Shown here: positions 25,674 through 34,674 of the stretch, piece after piece
How positions within the stretch are numbered: the stretch's first letter is position 1
Layout: every line of letters starts with the position of its first letter
Assembly: GCF_035573695.1 (NCBI RefSeq)
Contig: NZ_CP121694.1
Span: forward strand, 2,022,501-2,086,500
Length of the DNA: 64,000 bases
Reading direction: 5' to 3'
Origin: Metallumcola ferriviriculae
Lineage (GTDB): Bacteria; Bacillota; JADQBR01
The notes under the pieces: generated by a model
What the model was told of the DNA's origin: nothing
The model's input: only the letters and a program-made list of their open reading frames with translations
Databases searched by the model: none
Position numbers and translations under genes: made by a program

Positions 25674-25859
25674 TTGGCTGTACCAAAGCGAAGACAATCC
25701 AAATCCAGGACGAATAAGAGAAGAAGTCAATGGATGAAAACTGGAAGTCCCCAATTGGTTGAATGTCCCCAGTGTCATGAGTTAAAGTTACCCCACCGGG
25801 TTTGTCCCGAGTGTGGTTACTACAAGGGAAAAGAGGTTGTAGCACAGCACGCCAAATAA
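25674..25859 (+). CDS. rpmF: 50S ribosomal protein L32
   Basis: L32 in its zinc form, 61 residues: basic start AVPKRRQSKSRTNKRRSQ followed by CPQC and CPEC knuckles. TTG start, with AAGGAGGGA upstream; longer frames run into yceD and are not supported. A terminator follows. This yceD-rpmF-fapR-plsX order is conserved in Firmicutes. Confidence 0.95.
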   Translation: MAVPKRRQSKSRTNKRRSQWMKTGSPQLVECPQCHELKLPHRVCPECGYYKGKEVVAQHAK

Positions 25860-25868
25860 ATGTTGCTG

Positions 25869-25905
25869 AAAGCAAGGGTCTTTTAGGCCTTTGCTTTTTT
25901 TTGTC
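25869..25905 (+). terminator. Terminator after rpmF
   Basis: AAGCAAGGG and GCCTTTGCTT form a stem followed by seven or more T residues, separating rpmF from the fapR operon. Confidence 0.75.
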
Positions 25906-25954
25906 TGAAAAGATTCTTCTCCTTTGATTTGCTGAGGTTTTCTATCTATATGGA

Positions 25955-25983
25955 TTGAAATCCCAAATGAAATAAAGTATACT
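25955..25983 (+). promoter_or_regulatory. Sigma-A promoter of the fapR-fab operon
   Basis: TTGAAA (25955-25960), exactly 17 bases, TATACT (25978-25983). The start of transcription would be near 25990, about 64 bases before the fapR start and just upstream of the FapR operator. Confidence 0.7.
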
Positions 25984-26001
25984 ATAAATTGTTAGTAGGT
26001 T

Positions 26002-26018
26002 ATAATACCTGGTACTAC
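26002..26018 (+). promoter_or_regulatory. FapR operator
   Basis: ATAATACCTGGTACTAC is a near palindrome and agrees at about 14 of 17 positions with the FapR box as I recall it (TTAGTA-CCTGG-TACTAA). It lies just after the predicted transcription start. Bound FapR would block the promoter until malonyl-CoA releases it, so fapR and all downstream fab genes would be autoregulated. A second half-site-like TTAGTAGG lies at 25992-25999. Confidence 0.75.
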
Positions 26019-26053
26019 ATAAAAGGTGGGATTTCGACATGCGAGGTAAATCC

Positions 26054-26599
26054 ATGTCACGCCGAGAAAGGCAGGAACGTTTAGGTATATACTTGAAGCA
26101 TAATCCGTTTGCCACCGATGAAGAATTGGCCCAGAGGTTTAAGGTGAGTATTCCGACTATTCGCTTAGATAGGAGTGCGCTGGGTATTCCCGAATTGAGG
26201 CAACGGGTCAAACATGTGGCAGAGGAAGCTTATACCGAAATTCGTTCTATGCATGAGACGGAATTAGTAGGAGAACTGGTGGATATAGAATTGAATAATA
26301 GAGCAATTTCTATTATGGAAGTTACAGAAGAGATGGTCTTGGAAAAAACTAAAATATTGCGGGGACATCATTTATTTGCTCAGGCCAACTCTTTGGCTGC
26401 AGCAATTATTGATGCCAATGTGGTACTTACAGGCAGTTGTAGATTAAGGTTTCTGAAACCGGTTAGCTTAAATGATAAAGTTATTGCTAAAGCAATTGTT
26501 AAAGTGAAAAAGACTAATTCGGCATTAGTTTCGGTATACTCTAGAGTAGATAAAGAAATGGTATTTCGGGCACAGTTAATTCTGTTAATGCAGTGCTAA
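26054..26599 (+). CDS. fapR: Fatty acid and phospholipid synthesis repressor FapR
   Basis: FapR is the malonyl-CoA-responsive repressor of lipid synthesis in Firmicutes. The N-terminal winged helix includes RRERQERL and DEELAQRFKVSIPTIRLDR; the C-terminal hot-dog effector domain contains GHHLFAQANSLAAAIIDA. ATG 26054 follows GAGGT by six bases; ATG 26039, five codons earlier, is also possible. The length of 181 residues is typical. The operator directly upstream supports autoregulation. The fapR-plsX start distance is small, so they are cotranscribed. Confidence 0.95.
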   Translation: MSRRERQERLGIYLKHNPFATDEELAQRFKVSIPTIRLDRSALGIPELRQRVKHVAEEAYTEIRSMHETELVGELVDIELNNRAISIMEVTEEMVLEKTKILRGHHLFAQANSLAAAIIDANVVLTGSCRLRFLKPVSLNDKVIAKAIVKVKKTNSALVSVYSRVDKEMVFRAQLILLMQC

Positions 26600-26616
26600 G
26601 CGGAGGTGAGGGTAAC

Positions 26617-27600
26617 ATGCGAATAGCAGTAGACGCCATGGGCGGCGATAACGCACCGGAGGAGATTGTCGCCGGAGCGTTATTGGCGAGAAATGAACTT
26701 GGTTACGATATTACGCTGGTTGGCGATGAACAAAGGATGAGAGAGCTGCTTCCCTCGGATACAGACATAGAAATACGCCACGCAACTGAAATAATACATA
26801 TGGATGAAGCACCTGCGGTAGCGGTTCGTCGTAAAAAAGATGCATCTATTGTGGTTGCAACGAAGTTAGTTAAGGATGGATACGCCGAGGCAATAGTATC
26901 TGCAGGAAGCACAGGAGCACAAATGACTGCGGCCCTCTTTGATCTTGGTAGAATAAAAGGTATTAAACGTCCGGCTATTTCTACTCTGTTTCCAACGGCT
27001 AAAGGACCCAAGGTCTTGTTAGATAGTGGTGCTAATGCTGACTCTAAGCCGGAAAACCTGGTGCAGTTTGCCCATATGGGCTGCATTTACGCGGAAAAGG
27101 TTTTAGGAATGGAAAACCCTACTGTTGGACTGTTAAACATCGGTTCTGAAGAAGGCAAGGGAAATGAGTTAACTGTCGAAACCTATCAGCTTCTAAAGAA
27201 CGAGTCATTAAATTTTATCGGTAACGTTGAACCGAGGGACATTACTATAGGGAACGTTGATGTGATGGTATGTGACGGTTTTGTGGGAAACATCGTCTTG
27301 AAACTGGCTGAAGGGCTGGGAACCTTTTTGATGAACGCAATAAAAGACCAATTGACATCTACATATCGATATAAAATTGGTGCCGCTATGGTTGCACCCG
27401 GAATTAGAAACATTAAAAAGCTGATGGATTATAGCGAATATGGTGGTGCGCCGTTGCTGGGGGTTGATGGTGTTAGTATTATTAGCCACGGAAGTTCTGA
27501 TGCCAAGGCTATCAAAAACGCTATTAAAGCTGCTGGGGTTTGCGTAAACAACGGTTTTGTAGCGTCAACAAAATCAAGATTGCGAGGAGAAGATAAATAG
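26617..27600 (+). CDS. plsX: Phosphate acyltransferase PlsX
   Basis: PlsX makes acyl phosphate from acyl-ACP, the donor used by PlsY in the first step of phospholipid synthesis. The N-terminal RIAVDAMGGDNAP is diagnostic, and ILLNIGSEEGKGNE-type sequence (LLNIGSEEGKGN) and CDGFVGN follow. ATG 26617 has CGGAGGTGAGG upstream and gives 327 residues. The final base of its stop is the first base of the fabH GTG. Confidence 0.97.
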   Translation: MRIAVDAMGGDNAPEEIVAGALLARNELGYDITLVGDEQRMRELLPSDTDIEIRHATEIIHMDEAPAVAVRRKKDASIVVATKLVKDGYAEAIVSAGSTGAQMTAALFDLGRIKGIKRPAISTLFPTAKGPKVLLDSGANADSKPENLVQFAHMGCIYAEKVLGMENPTVGLLNIGSEEGKGNELTVETYQLLKNESLNFIGNVEPRDITIGNVDVMVCDGFVGNIVLKLAEGLGTFLMNAIKDQLTSTYRYKIGAAMVAPGIRNIKKLMDYSEYGGAPLLGVDGVSIISHGSSDAKAIKNAIKAAGVCVNNGFVASTKSRLRGEDK

Positions 27601-28613
27601 TGTTTTCAAGAGGTGTAGGAATTTTAGGTACTGGTTCTTATCTGCCGGAAGAGGTAATTACCAATGAAGATTTGGAGAAAATAGTTGAAACCAGTGATGC
27701 TTGGATAACTTCTAGGACGGGTATAAAGGAACGCCGACGGGTGGCTGCTCATCAAGCTACATCTGATTTATGCTATCAGGCCGCATTAAGAGCATTGGAT
27801 AGTTCCGGCGTATCCGCGGATGAATTGGACTTGATAATTGTTGGCACGGCTAGCCCTGATATGCTTTTCCCATCAACTGCTTGTCTGCTACAGAATATGT
27901 TGGGAGCCAAAAAAGCCGCAGCATTTGATTTGGAGGCCGCCTGTACAGGATTTATTTATGGCTTGGCGGTAGGTAGTCAATTTATCGCGACAGGAATGTA
28001 TGATAAAGTGTTAGTAGTAGGAGCTGATACACTTAGCCGTCTGCTAGATTGGGAAGACCGTAACACATGCGTTTTGTTTGGCGATGGCGCAGGGGCATGT
28101 GTTCTGGGTCAGGTAGAACAAGGACAGGGCATCTTATCCTTATATCTTGGCGCTGACGGTGGCGGCGGCGATTTGTTGAAGCTGCCTGCCGGAGGGTCGC
28201 GCCTCCCGGCAAGTGAGCAAACTGTTGCTGCGAGAGAACATTTCATCAAAATGAGTGGAACCGAAGTTTTTAAGTTTGCAGTAAGGGTAATGGATGAGGC
28301 TGCCAAGAAAGCCCTAGAACAGGCAGGGATAACTAAAAAAGATATAGATTTTTTAGTACCGCACCAGGCAAATATTCGGATTGTTGATGCAGCAGTTAGG
28401 AGATTAGATCTTTCACCTGAGCGGGTATATGTTAACCTTGATAAATACGGTAATATGTCCGGAGGCTCTGTTCCGGTGGCTTTGGACGAAGCAGTAAATG
28501 AAGGAAAAATTAAGAACGGCGATGTAGTTTTGCTTGTTGGTTTTGGCGCCGGCCTTACCTGGGGGTCAGTAGTAATGACCTGGACCGGGAGCACCGTGAG
28601 GGGGGGAAAATAA
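27600..28613 (+). CDS. fabH: Beta-ketoacyl-ACP synthase III
   Basis: FabH condenses acetyl- or branched acyl-CoA with malonyl-ACP to start each fatty acid. The catalytic triad is visible: Cys near 113 in AACTGF, His in PHQANIRI and Asn in GNMSGGS. N-terminal GILGTGSYLPEEVI and SRTGIKERR are family features. GTG start, overlapping plsX by one base, and its stop overlaps the fabK ATG. 337 residues. Confidence 0.97.
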   Translation: MFSRGVGILGTGSYLPEEVITNEDLEKIVETSDAWITSRTGIKERRRVAAHQATSDLCYQAALRALDSSGVSADELDLIIVGTASPDMLFPSTACLLQNMLGAKKAAAFDLEAACTGFIYGLAVGSQFIATGMYDKVLVVGADTLSRLLDWEDRNTCVLFGDGAGACVLGQVEQGQGILSLYLGADGGGGDLLKLPAGGSRLPASEQTVAAREHFIKMSGTEVFKFAVRVMDEAAKKALEQAGITKKDIDFLVPHQANIRIVDAAVRRLDLSPERVYVNLDKYGNMSGGSVPVALDEAVNEGKIKNGDVVLLVGFGAGLTWGSVVMTWTGSTVRGGK

Positions 28614-29563
28614 TGAAAACAGCGTTATGCGATTTATTGGACATTCAGTACCCCATCATTCAAGGAGGAATGGCGTGGGTTGCTACGGCAGAACTTGCAG
28701 CTGCGGTTTCCGAAGCGGGCGGCTTGGGTATTATTGGTGCAGGTAATGCACCGCCCGAGGTTGTTAAGGAACAAATCAGAAAGGTCCGCGAAAAAACTAA
28801 AAAACCGTTTGGGGTAAATGTTTATTATATGTCGCCTTATCTTGAGGATATTATGGATCTTATTGTTGAAGAACAAGTTCAGGTAATTACCACTGGTGCG
28901 GGAAACCCTGGTAAACATATCGGCAGACTTAAGGAAGCCAATATAAAAGTGTTTCCTGTGGTTGCGTCGGTAGCGCTGGCAAAAAGATTGGCCAGAGCCG
29001 GGGTGGATGGTTTGATTGCTGAGGGAATGGAATGCGGGGGGCATATTGGTGAGATTACCACCATGGCACTTGTACCTCAAGTTGTGGACGCTGTCGACCT
29101 GCCTGTGATAGCAGCCGGTGGTGTTGCAGACGGAAGAGGACTCGTGGCAGCTTTGTCGCTAGGAGCAGTAGGAGTACAGGTAGGCACCCGATTCGTGTGT
29201 GCTGAGGAATGTATAGCTCACGAGAATTATAAAAAGGCTCTTCTTAAGGCGAAAGACAGGGATACCGTTACTACCGGTCCTGAAGGGCATCAGGTTAGAG
29301 TGTTGAAAAATAAACTTACTAGAGAGTTCGCTAAATTGCGGGCTGATGGTGCGTCTTTTGAAGTTTTTGAAGAATTAGGTGCTGGGAAACTTAGAGCTGC
29401 GGTGGTTGAGGGCGATATTGAATACGGTTCGCTGATGGCGGGTCAATCTGCAGCTATGGTTAAGAATGTGCAGCCTGCGAGGAAAATCATTACAGATATG
29501 ATTTCTGAAGCTGAAAAAGTTGCTTCAGATTTGGCAGGTATGCTAAGAGGTGATACTTTATAA
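28613..29563 (+). CDS. fabK: Enoyl-ACP reductase II (FabK)
   Basis: FabK is the FMN-dependent enoyl-ACP reductase that completes each elongation cycle, unrelated to FabI. The barrel sequence IQGGMAWVATAELAAAVSEA, GAGNPGKHIG and EGMECGGHIGE is typical. 316 residues. It belongs to the nitronate monooxygenase superfamily, but its place inside the fab operon supports FabK. Start and stop overlap its neighbours by one base. No fabI or fabL lies nearby, so this is probably the main enoyl reductase here. Confidence 0.93.
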   Translation: MKTALCDLLDIQYPIIQGGMAWVATAELAAAVSEAGGLGIIGAGNAPPEVVKEQIRKVREKTKKPFGVNVYYMSPYLEDIMDLIVEEQVQVITTGAGNPGKHIGRLKEANIKVFPVVASVALAKRLARAGVDGLIAEGMECGGHIGEITTMALVPQVVDAVDLPVIAAGGVADGRGLVAALSLGAVGVQVGTRFVCAEECIAHENYKKALLKAKDRDTVTTGPEGHQVRVLKNKLTREFAKLRADGASFEVFEELGAGKLRAAVVEGDIEYGSLMAGQSAAMVKNVQPARKIITDMISEAEKVASDLAGMLRGDTL

Positions 29564-30510
29564 TGGGTAAATTGGCTTTCTTGTTTCCCGGACAGGGCTC
29601 CCAATATGTGGGTATGGGTGGCGAGTTGGCCTCATCCTATCGGGAAGCGTTGGATGTGTTCAAGAAAGCAGACGAAAAATTGGGACATTCCTTGTCAACA
29701 TTATGTTTTTCTGGGCCCGAGGAAAGGCTGATTCTGACAACAAATACGCAACCAGCAGTGCTGACCACAAGTATTGCTGCACTTGCTGTAGTCCGACACC
29801 ATGGTCTGCCTGAGCCCGATTTTGTTGCTGGCCACAGTCTTGGTGAATATACCGCATTGGTTGCAGCAGGAGTGATTCCCTTTGAAGAAGCTGTAACATT
29901 GGTGCGACAACGTGGATATTTCATGGAAGAAGCAGTTGTTTCCGGCGAAGGAACTATGGCTGCGGTTCTCGGATTACCTGAGGATGTAGTGTTGAACATA
30001 TGTAATCAAGCCCGCCCATATGGTGTTGTGGAACCTGCCAATTATAATTGTCCGGGGCAGGTAGTTATTGCTGGTGAAACCACCGCTGTTAGAAAAGCGG
30101 GGGAGATTGCTATGAATGAGGGCGCTAAGCGAGTGGTACAGCTATCGGTAAGCGGTCCCTTTCATTCAAGTCTTATGGGTGGTGCAGCAGGAAAGCTTGC
30201 CGACGAGCTAGCTACAATTGAATTTAAAGACCCTAGTATACCGGTGATCAGTAATGTCAATGCTCAAGCAGTCTCCATGGGGCAAGAAGCCAGATCAATG
30301 CTGGTTGCTCAAGTTGACCATCCGGTGCAGTGGCATGAATCCGTGGAGATGCTGTTAGCGAACGATGTTGACACCTTTTTGGAAATTGGTCCTGGCAGGG
30401 TACTAGGTGGTTTGGTTAAAAAAATCGATAAAAAGGCAACCGTTCTAAATGTTGGGGATTTATGCAGTCTCGAAAAGACAATAGCTTATTTTAAAGAGGT
30501 GAAACAATGA
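29563..30510 (+). CDS. fabD: Malonyl-CoA:ACP transacylase
   Basis: FabD loads malonyl groups onto ACP. The N-terminal FLFPGQGSQYVGMG, the nucleophile elbow GHSLGEY and a later His in GPFHSSLM are all present. 315 residues. Its ATG overlaps the fabK stop and its own stop overlaps fabG, so translation is coupled along the operon. Confidence 0.96.
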   Translation: MGKLAFLFPGQGSQYVGMGGELASSYREALDVFKKADEKLGHSLSTLCFSGPEERLILTTNTQPAVLTTSIAALAVVRHHGLPEPDFVAGHSLGEYTALVAAGVIPFEEAVTLVRQRGYFMEEAVVSGEGTMAAVLGLPEDVVLNICNQARPYGVVEPANYNCPGQVVIAGETTAVRKAGEIAMNEGAKRVVQLSVSGPFHSSLMGGAAGKLADELATIEFKDPSIPVISNVNAQAVSMGQEARSMLVAQVDHPVQWHESVEMLLANDVDTFLEIGPGRVLGGLVKKIDKKATVLNVGDLCSLEKTIAYFKEVKQ

Positions 30511-31247
30511 GTGTGGCGGGTAAGGTAGCTTTGGTAACAGGGGCGTCTAGGGGTATTGGCCGGGCTACAGCAATTAAATTAGCTGAGGCAGGGGCTAAGG
30601 TGGCCGTTAATTACACAGCCAATGAAGCAGCTGCAGAAGAAGTGGTCAAGGTAATTAGGGACGCAGGGGGAGAAGCGTTTAGTGTGCAGGCTGATGTCAG
30701 TTCTGCCCAAGATGTAGTGGGAATGATAGCCAAGATAAAAGAAATGTTGGGTGACGTAGATATTCTGGTCAATAATGCTGGTGTAACGGCCGACGGATTA
30801 CTGCTTCGCATGAAAGAGTCTGATTGGGATAAAGTGGTGAATACTAGCCTAAAAGGAACCTACCTTTGTTCCAAAGCTGTTTTAAAATCTATGATGCGCA
30901 GTAGATGGGGCAGGATTATCAATTTGACATCAGTGGTTGCTTTGACGGGCAATGCCGGTCAGGCGAACTACTCAGCAGCTAAAGCGGGTATAATTGGTTT
31001 TACCAAATCAATGGCCAAGGAAGTGGCTTCCCGCAACATTTTAGTTAATTGCGTAGCGCCTGGCTATATTGAAACGGACATGACCGCTGAGTTGGGTGAT
31101 GAGGCAGCAGGTGAACTAAAAAATCAAATTCCATTGGGCCGTGCAGGCAGCCCTGATGATGTTGCAGGGGTGGTAATATTCTTAGCATCTTCAGCGGCGG
31201 GGTACATTACCGGTCAAGTAGTTCCAGTGGACGGGGGTATGGTATAA
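30507..31247 (+). CDS. fabG: 3-oxoacyl-ACP reductase
   Basis: FabG is the NADPH-dependent short-chain dehydrogenase that reduces 3-ketoacyl-ACP. The cofactor motif TGASRGIG, NNAG, and the catalytic Ser-Tyr-Lys (the YSAAK motif) are intact; the C-terminus ends with GQVVPVDGGMV. 246 residues. It starts in ATGA overlapping fabD. The 66 bases to acpP carry no clear terminator. Confidence 0.96.
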   Translation: MSVAGKVALVTGASRGIGRATAIKLAEAGAKVAVNYTANEAAAEEVVKVIRDAGGEAFSVQADVSSAQDVVGMIAKIKEMLGDVDILVNNAGVTADGLLLRMKESDWDKVVNTSLKGTYLCSKAVLKSMMRSRWGRIINLTSVVALTGNAGQANYSAAKAGIIGFTKSMAKEVASRNILVNCVAPGYIETDMTAELGDEAAGELKNQIPLGRAGSPDDVAGVVIFLASSAAGYITGQVVPVDGGMV

Positions 31248-31313
31248 ACATACATTATCGTCTACACCGATACAACATATAGCTATTAGATTTCATGAGG
31301 GGAGGTGACACTG

Positions 31314-31541
31314 ATGGATGTCTTTGGTAAGATTAAGGAAATTGTAGTAGACCAGTTAGGTGTTGAAGCCGACGAGGTGAGCATGACTACCTCTTTCGAA
31401 GATTTGGAGATGGATTCTTTAGACATTGTAGAATTAATCATGGCTATGGAAGAAGAATTTGGCTTGGAAATTTCCGATGAGGAAGCTGAAAAACTTACTA
31501 CTGTTGGTGCAGCTGTAGAATATATTCAACAAAGAAAGTAA
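31314..31541 (+). CDS. acpP: Acyl carrier protein
   Basis: A 75-residue acidic ACP; the serine in [10 protein letters not shown] near residue 37 receives the 4'-phosphopantetheine arm. ATG 31314 has GGGGAGGTG upstream; a GTG three codons earlier overlaps the ribosome site. It is followed by a hairpin before fabF that could limit read-through and raise ACP over the downstream enzymes. Confidence 0.97.
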   Translation: MDVFGKIKEIVVDQLGVEADEVSMTTSFEDLEMDSLDIVELIMAMEEEFGLEISDEEAEKLTTVGAAVEYIQQRK

Positions 31542-31556
31542 AGTAAAGTAAGTGCT

Positions 31557-31587
31557 AAAATCCCGTAGCATGCTGCGGGATTTTCTA
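31557..31587 (+). terminator. Internal terminator or attenuator between acpP and fabF
   Basis: AAAATCCCGTAG pairs with CTGCGGGATTTT (one G-U pair) around a short loop, ending in TTTTCT. As fabF follows in the same direction after 20 bases, partial read-through is likely. Confidence 0.7.
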
Positions 31588-31606
31588 AAATAGGGGAGGT
31601 GATGGT

Positions 31607-32848
31607 ATGAAGCATAGAGTTGTGGTAACAGGAATGGGACCGATCACCCCGGTAGGTTCGGGAAAAGATAATTTTTGGAACAATTTGCTGGTGGGACAAA
31701 GCGGCGTGGATCATATTACGCGGTTTGATGCCAGTGATCTACCAACCCGTATTGCTGGCGAAGTGAAGGACTTTGACCCAAAAGACTACTTTGACCGCAA
31801 GGAAGCCCGAAGAATGGACCGTTTCACTCAGTTTGCGGTAGCCGGTACCAGAATGGCTGTCAAAGATTCAGGAATTGACTTGGACAGCGAGGATATGGAC
31901 CAGGTTGGAGTAATTTTTGGCAGCGGTATCGGCGGTATGCAGACTTTTGAAGAACAGACCAAAGTTTTAATCGAGAAGGGGGCACACCGGGTCAGCCCAT
32001 TCTTTGTCCCTATGATGATTGGCAACATGGCAGCAGGGCAAATATCAATTGATACTGGGGCTCGCGGTCCGAACCTTACAGTAGTCAATGCATGCGCTAC
32101 CGGGACAAATGCAATCGGTGAGGCATACAAACTATTGCAGCGTGGCGCTGCTCAGGTGGTTATCACCGGCGGAAGCGAGGCATCGGTGACTCCACTGGCA
32201 TTTGCAGGGTTTTGTGCCATGAGGGCAATGACTACTGATAACGATGACCCACAGCGAGCCAGCCGTCCCTTTGATAAAACCCGAAACGGTTTTGTACTTA
32301 GTGAGGGTACCGGTGTTTTAATTCTTGAAACACTGGAGCACGCGCAACAACGTGAAGCAAATATATACGCAGAGGTGGTAGGGTACGGTTGTACGGCCGA
32401 TGCACATCATATTACAGCCCCCGCCCCGGAAGGAACCGGAGCGGCTAAGGCCATGAATATGGCCCTAAAGGATGCAAATTTATTTCCGGAAGATGTGGAT
32501 TACATTAATGCTCACGGAACATCTACTGAACTTAATGATAAGTTTGAAAGTATGGCTATTAAGAAAGTATTTGGGGATAACGCAAAGAAGTTAGCAATAA
32601 GTTCTACTAAATCGATGACCGGGCATTTACTCGGGGCGGCAGGTGCTATAGAGGCAATAATTCTTGCTATGGCTATTACTAATAGCAAAGTGCCTCCGAC
32701 AATCAATTATCATAACCCAGACCCGGAATGTGATTTGGATTATGTAGCCAATGAGTGTCGGGAGCTAGATGTTTCAGTGGCATTGTCAAATTCTTTGGGT
32801 TTTGGTGGTCATAATGCCACAATTATTTTTAAGAAGTTTAGAAGGTGA
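31607..32848 (+). CDS. fabF: Beta-ketoacyl-ACP synthase II
   Basis: FabF elongates acyl-ACP by condensation with malonyl-ACP. The active-site Cys lies in NACATGTNAIGEA, with histidines in NAHGTSTELND and later GHLLGAAGA. 413 residues. ATG with GGGAGGTGATGG upstream. The next gene, rnc, starts four bases after its stop. Confidence 0.97.
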   Translation: MKHRVVVTGMGPITPVGSGKDNFWNNLLVGQSGVDHITRFDASDLPTRIAGEVKDFDPKDYFDRKEARRMDRFTQFAVAGTRMAVKDSGIDLDSEDMDQVGVIFGSGIGGMQTFEEQTKVLIEKGAHRVSPFFVPMMIGNMAAGQISIDTGARGPNLTVVNACATGTNAIGEAYKLLQRGAAQVVITGGSEASVTPLAFAGFCAMRAMTTDNDDPQRASRPFDKTRNGFVLSEGTGVLILETLEHAQQREANIYAEVVGYGCTADAHHITAPAPEGTGAAKAMNMALKDANLFPEDVDYINAHGTSTELNDKFESMAIKKVFGDNAKKLAISSTKSMTGHLLGAAGAIEAIILAMAITNSKVPPTINYHNPDPECDLDYVANECRELDVSVALSNSLGFGGHNATIIFKKFRR

Positions 32849-32852
32849 AAAC

Positions 32853-33563
32853 ATGGAGCAAAACAGGGCACGGCAGCTTCAAGAATTAATAACTCGCTCT
32901 CAACTTGTCGTGGAATCAGCTGATTTGATAAATCAGGCATTGGTTCACCCAACCTATGTCTTTGAAAATCCTAACATAGGTTTGGCCCATAATCAGCGAT
33001 TAGAGTTCTTGGGTGATGCGGTGTTAGATTTGGTGGTTGCTCGATATCTTTACGACCTTTTTCCGGACAAACCTGAAGGTGAACTGACTAAAATTCGTGC
33101 AGCTGTAGTTTGTGAAGCGGCCCTGGCCAGGGCCGCCCAGCAAATTGACTTGGGAAAATACCTTCTTTTGGGGCGGGGAGAAGAAATGACTGGTGGTAGA
33201 CAGCGTCCGTCTATTCTTGCCGACGCGTTTGAAGCACTAATTGCTGCCATTTATCTAGATGCGGAGATGGAACAAGCCGCTAAATTTATCCACGGTATTT
33301 TGGATAAAGAAATTGAACAAGCCTCCAGTTGTGGAAATTATGGCGATTACAAGACAGTTCTACAAGAAAGAATTCAAAAACAGTATACTAATAACGCACA
33401 ATATACTATTTTAGAGGAATTTGGGCCTGATCATGATAAGCGGTTTATAGCGGGAGTAATTCTGAAAGATAAGCTGCTGGCTCAAGGCCAGGGAAGAAGC
33501 AAGAAAGAGGCGGAACAGCAAGCTGCTAAAGCGGCCCTAGAAATGTTTGATGAGAGAAAATGA
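32853..33563 (+). CDS. rnc: Ribonuclease III
   Basis: RNase III cleaves double-stranded RNA, including the rRNA precursor. The signature NQRLEFLGDAVLDLVV is near residue 50, and the catalytic Asp/Glu region follows in DAFEALIAAIYLDA. The C-terminal dsRNA-binding domain spans about 165-233 (TVLQERIQKQYTNN to AAKAALEMF). ATG 32853 is chosen as the in-frame region upstream lies inside fabF. The rnc-smc link is normal for Firmicutes, here with a radical SAM gene between. Confidence 0.96.
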   Translation: MEQNRARQLQELITRSQLVVESADLINQALVHPTYVFENPNIGLAHNQRLEFLGDAVLDLVVARYLYDLFPDKPEGELTKIRAAVVCEAALARAAQQIDLGKYLLLGRGEEMTGGRQRPSILADAFEALIAAIYLDAEMEQAAKFIHGILDKEIEQASSCGNYGDYKTVLQERIQKQYTNNAQYTILEEFGPDHDKRFIAGVILKDKLLAQGQGRSKKEAEQQAAKAALEMFDERK

Positions 33564-34645
33564 TGAATAAGAAACATTACATTATACCAATATTTGTTCC
33601 CCATTTAGCATGTCCGCATCGCTGTTCGTTCTGTGATCAACATGCTATTTCCGGTGCTGCATCCCAGCCGGAACCAGCTGCTGTAAAAGAAATTGTCAAT
33701 ACATATCTGCAAACTATTCCATCTGAGGCAATAAAAGAGATTGCCTTTTTCGGTGGCAGTTTTACCGGTTTACCTAAAGCCCGGCAGCAGCAGTTTCTGC
33801 AGGAGGCAAATGTGTACTTGCGGACAGGTGCTATTAATGGAATTCGTATCTCCACCAGACCTGATTATATTGACGAGGACATAATACAAGTGCTAAAAGA
33901 TTATGCTGTAGGAACGGTGGAACTGGGAGTACAATCCTTTGATAGCCAGGTTTTAACATTATCCGGCCGGGGACATACGTCTCAGCATTCCATGGAGGCA
34001 TTCAGGATGCTGCGTGACAATGGTTTTCAGGTAGGTATTCAACTGATGCCAGGATTGCCAGGCAGTACAGAGAGCTCTGATTTCACTTCCGTGTCGAAAA
34101 CAGTCCTGATTCACCCGGATTTTTGTCGCTTGTATCCAACAGTTGTTTTAAAAAATACGACTTTGGCTTCAATGCAAGCCGATATCGGCTATCGCCCTTT
34201 AACCTTGGAAACCGCTATAAACTTCAGCAAGCGGGCGGTGGTGTTATTGAAGGCTAACGATATTCCCGTTATTCGTGTGGGGCTTCACCCGTCGCCGGGG
34301 TTGGAGGCAGAAGTGGTTGCGGGCCCGTATCACCAAGCATTGGGGCATTTGGTAGAAACGCGTATTTATTATGATATGGCCAAAATGCTATTAAAGAGAC
34401 AAAATCTTTGTCAGGGAGATATGGTTAGGCTTTTAGTATCTACTCAAGCTTTATCAGCAATGATTGGATATCGAAGAATTAACCAAATCCGCCTAGAACA
34501 TGAGTATTCCGGTATAGGACTTGAGATTAAACCGGATAGAGATTCTAGTGGTGATGGAGTCAGCATTTTAGTCAATGGCACTAATAAAGGTGAGTTAGAT
34601 ATGAAGACACTGTTAATAGAGGAATATGGTTTATCTCTGCCGTAA
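33560..34645 (+). CDS. Elp3-like radical SAM protein without acetyltransferase domain
   Basis: The radical SAM motif CPHRCSFC (CX4CX2C-type spacing) is near residues 18-25, followed by FFGGSFTGLP and TRPDYI, as in Elp3. The protein stops at 361 residues and lacks the C-terminal acetyltransferase of true Elp3. Homologues between rnc and smc are common in Clostridia; their substrate is unknown, RNA modification being the usual guess. The start overlaps the rnc stop (ATGATGA). Confidence 0.88.
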   Translation: MMNKKHYIIPIFVPHLACPHRCSFCDQHAISGAASQPEPAAVKEIVNTYLQTIPSEAIKEIAFFGGSFTGLPKARQQQFLQEANVYLRTGAINGIRISTRPDYIDEDIIQVLKDYAVGTVELGVQSFDSQVLTLSGRGHTSQHSMEAFRMLRDNGFQVGIQLMPGLPGSTESSDFTSVSKTVLIHPDFCRLYPTVVLKNTTLASMQADIGYRPLTLETAINFSKRAVVLLKANDIPVIRVGLHPSPGLEAEVVAGPYHQALGHLVETRIYYDMAKMLLKRQNLCQGDMVRLLVSTQALSAMIGYRRINQIRLEHEYSGIGLEIKPDRDSSGDGVSILVNGTNKGELDMKTLLIEEYGLSLP

Positions 34646-34674
34646 TCGATAATGGGTTACGGCTATTTTTTTTG
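34639..34674 (+). terminator. Terminator overlapping the radical SAM stop codon
   Basis: GCCGTAA, which includes the stop codon, pairs with TTACGGC, followed by ATTTTTTTT. Confidence 0.8.

Noticed and set aside
28613-29563. Calling the fabK gene a nitronate monooxygenase
   Set aside because: The fold is shared, but the operon position between fabH and fabD supports enoyl reductase.
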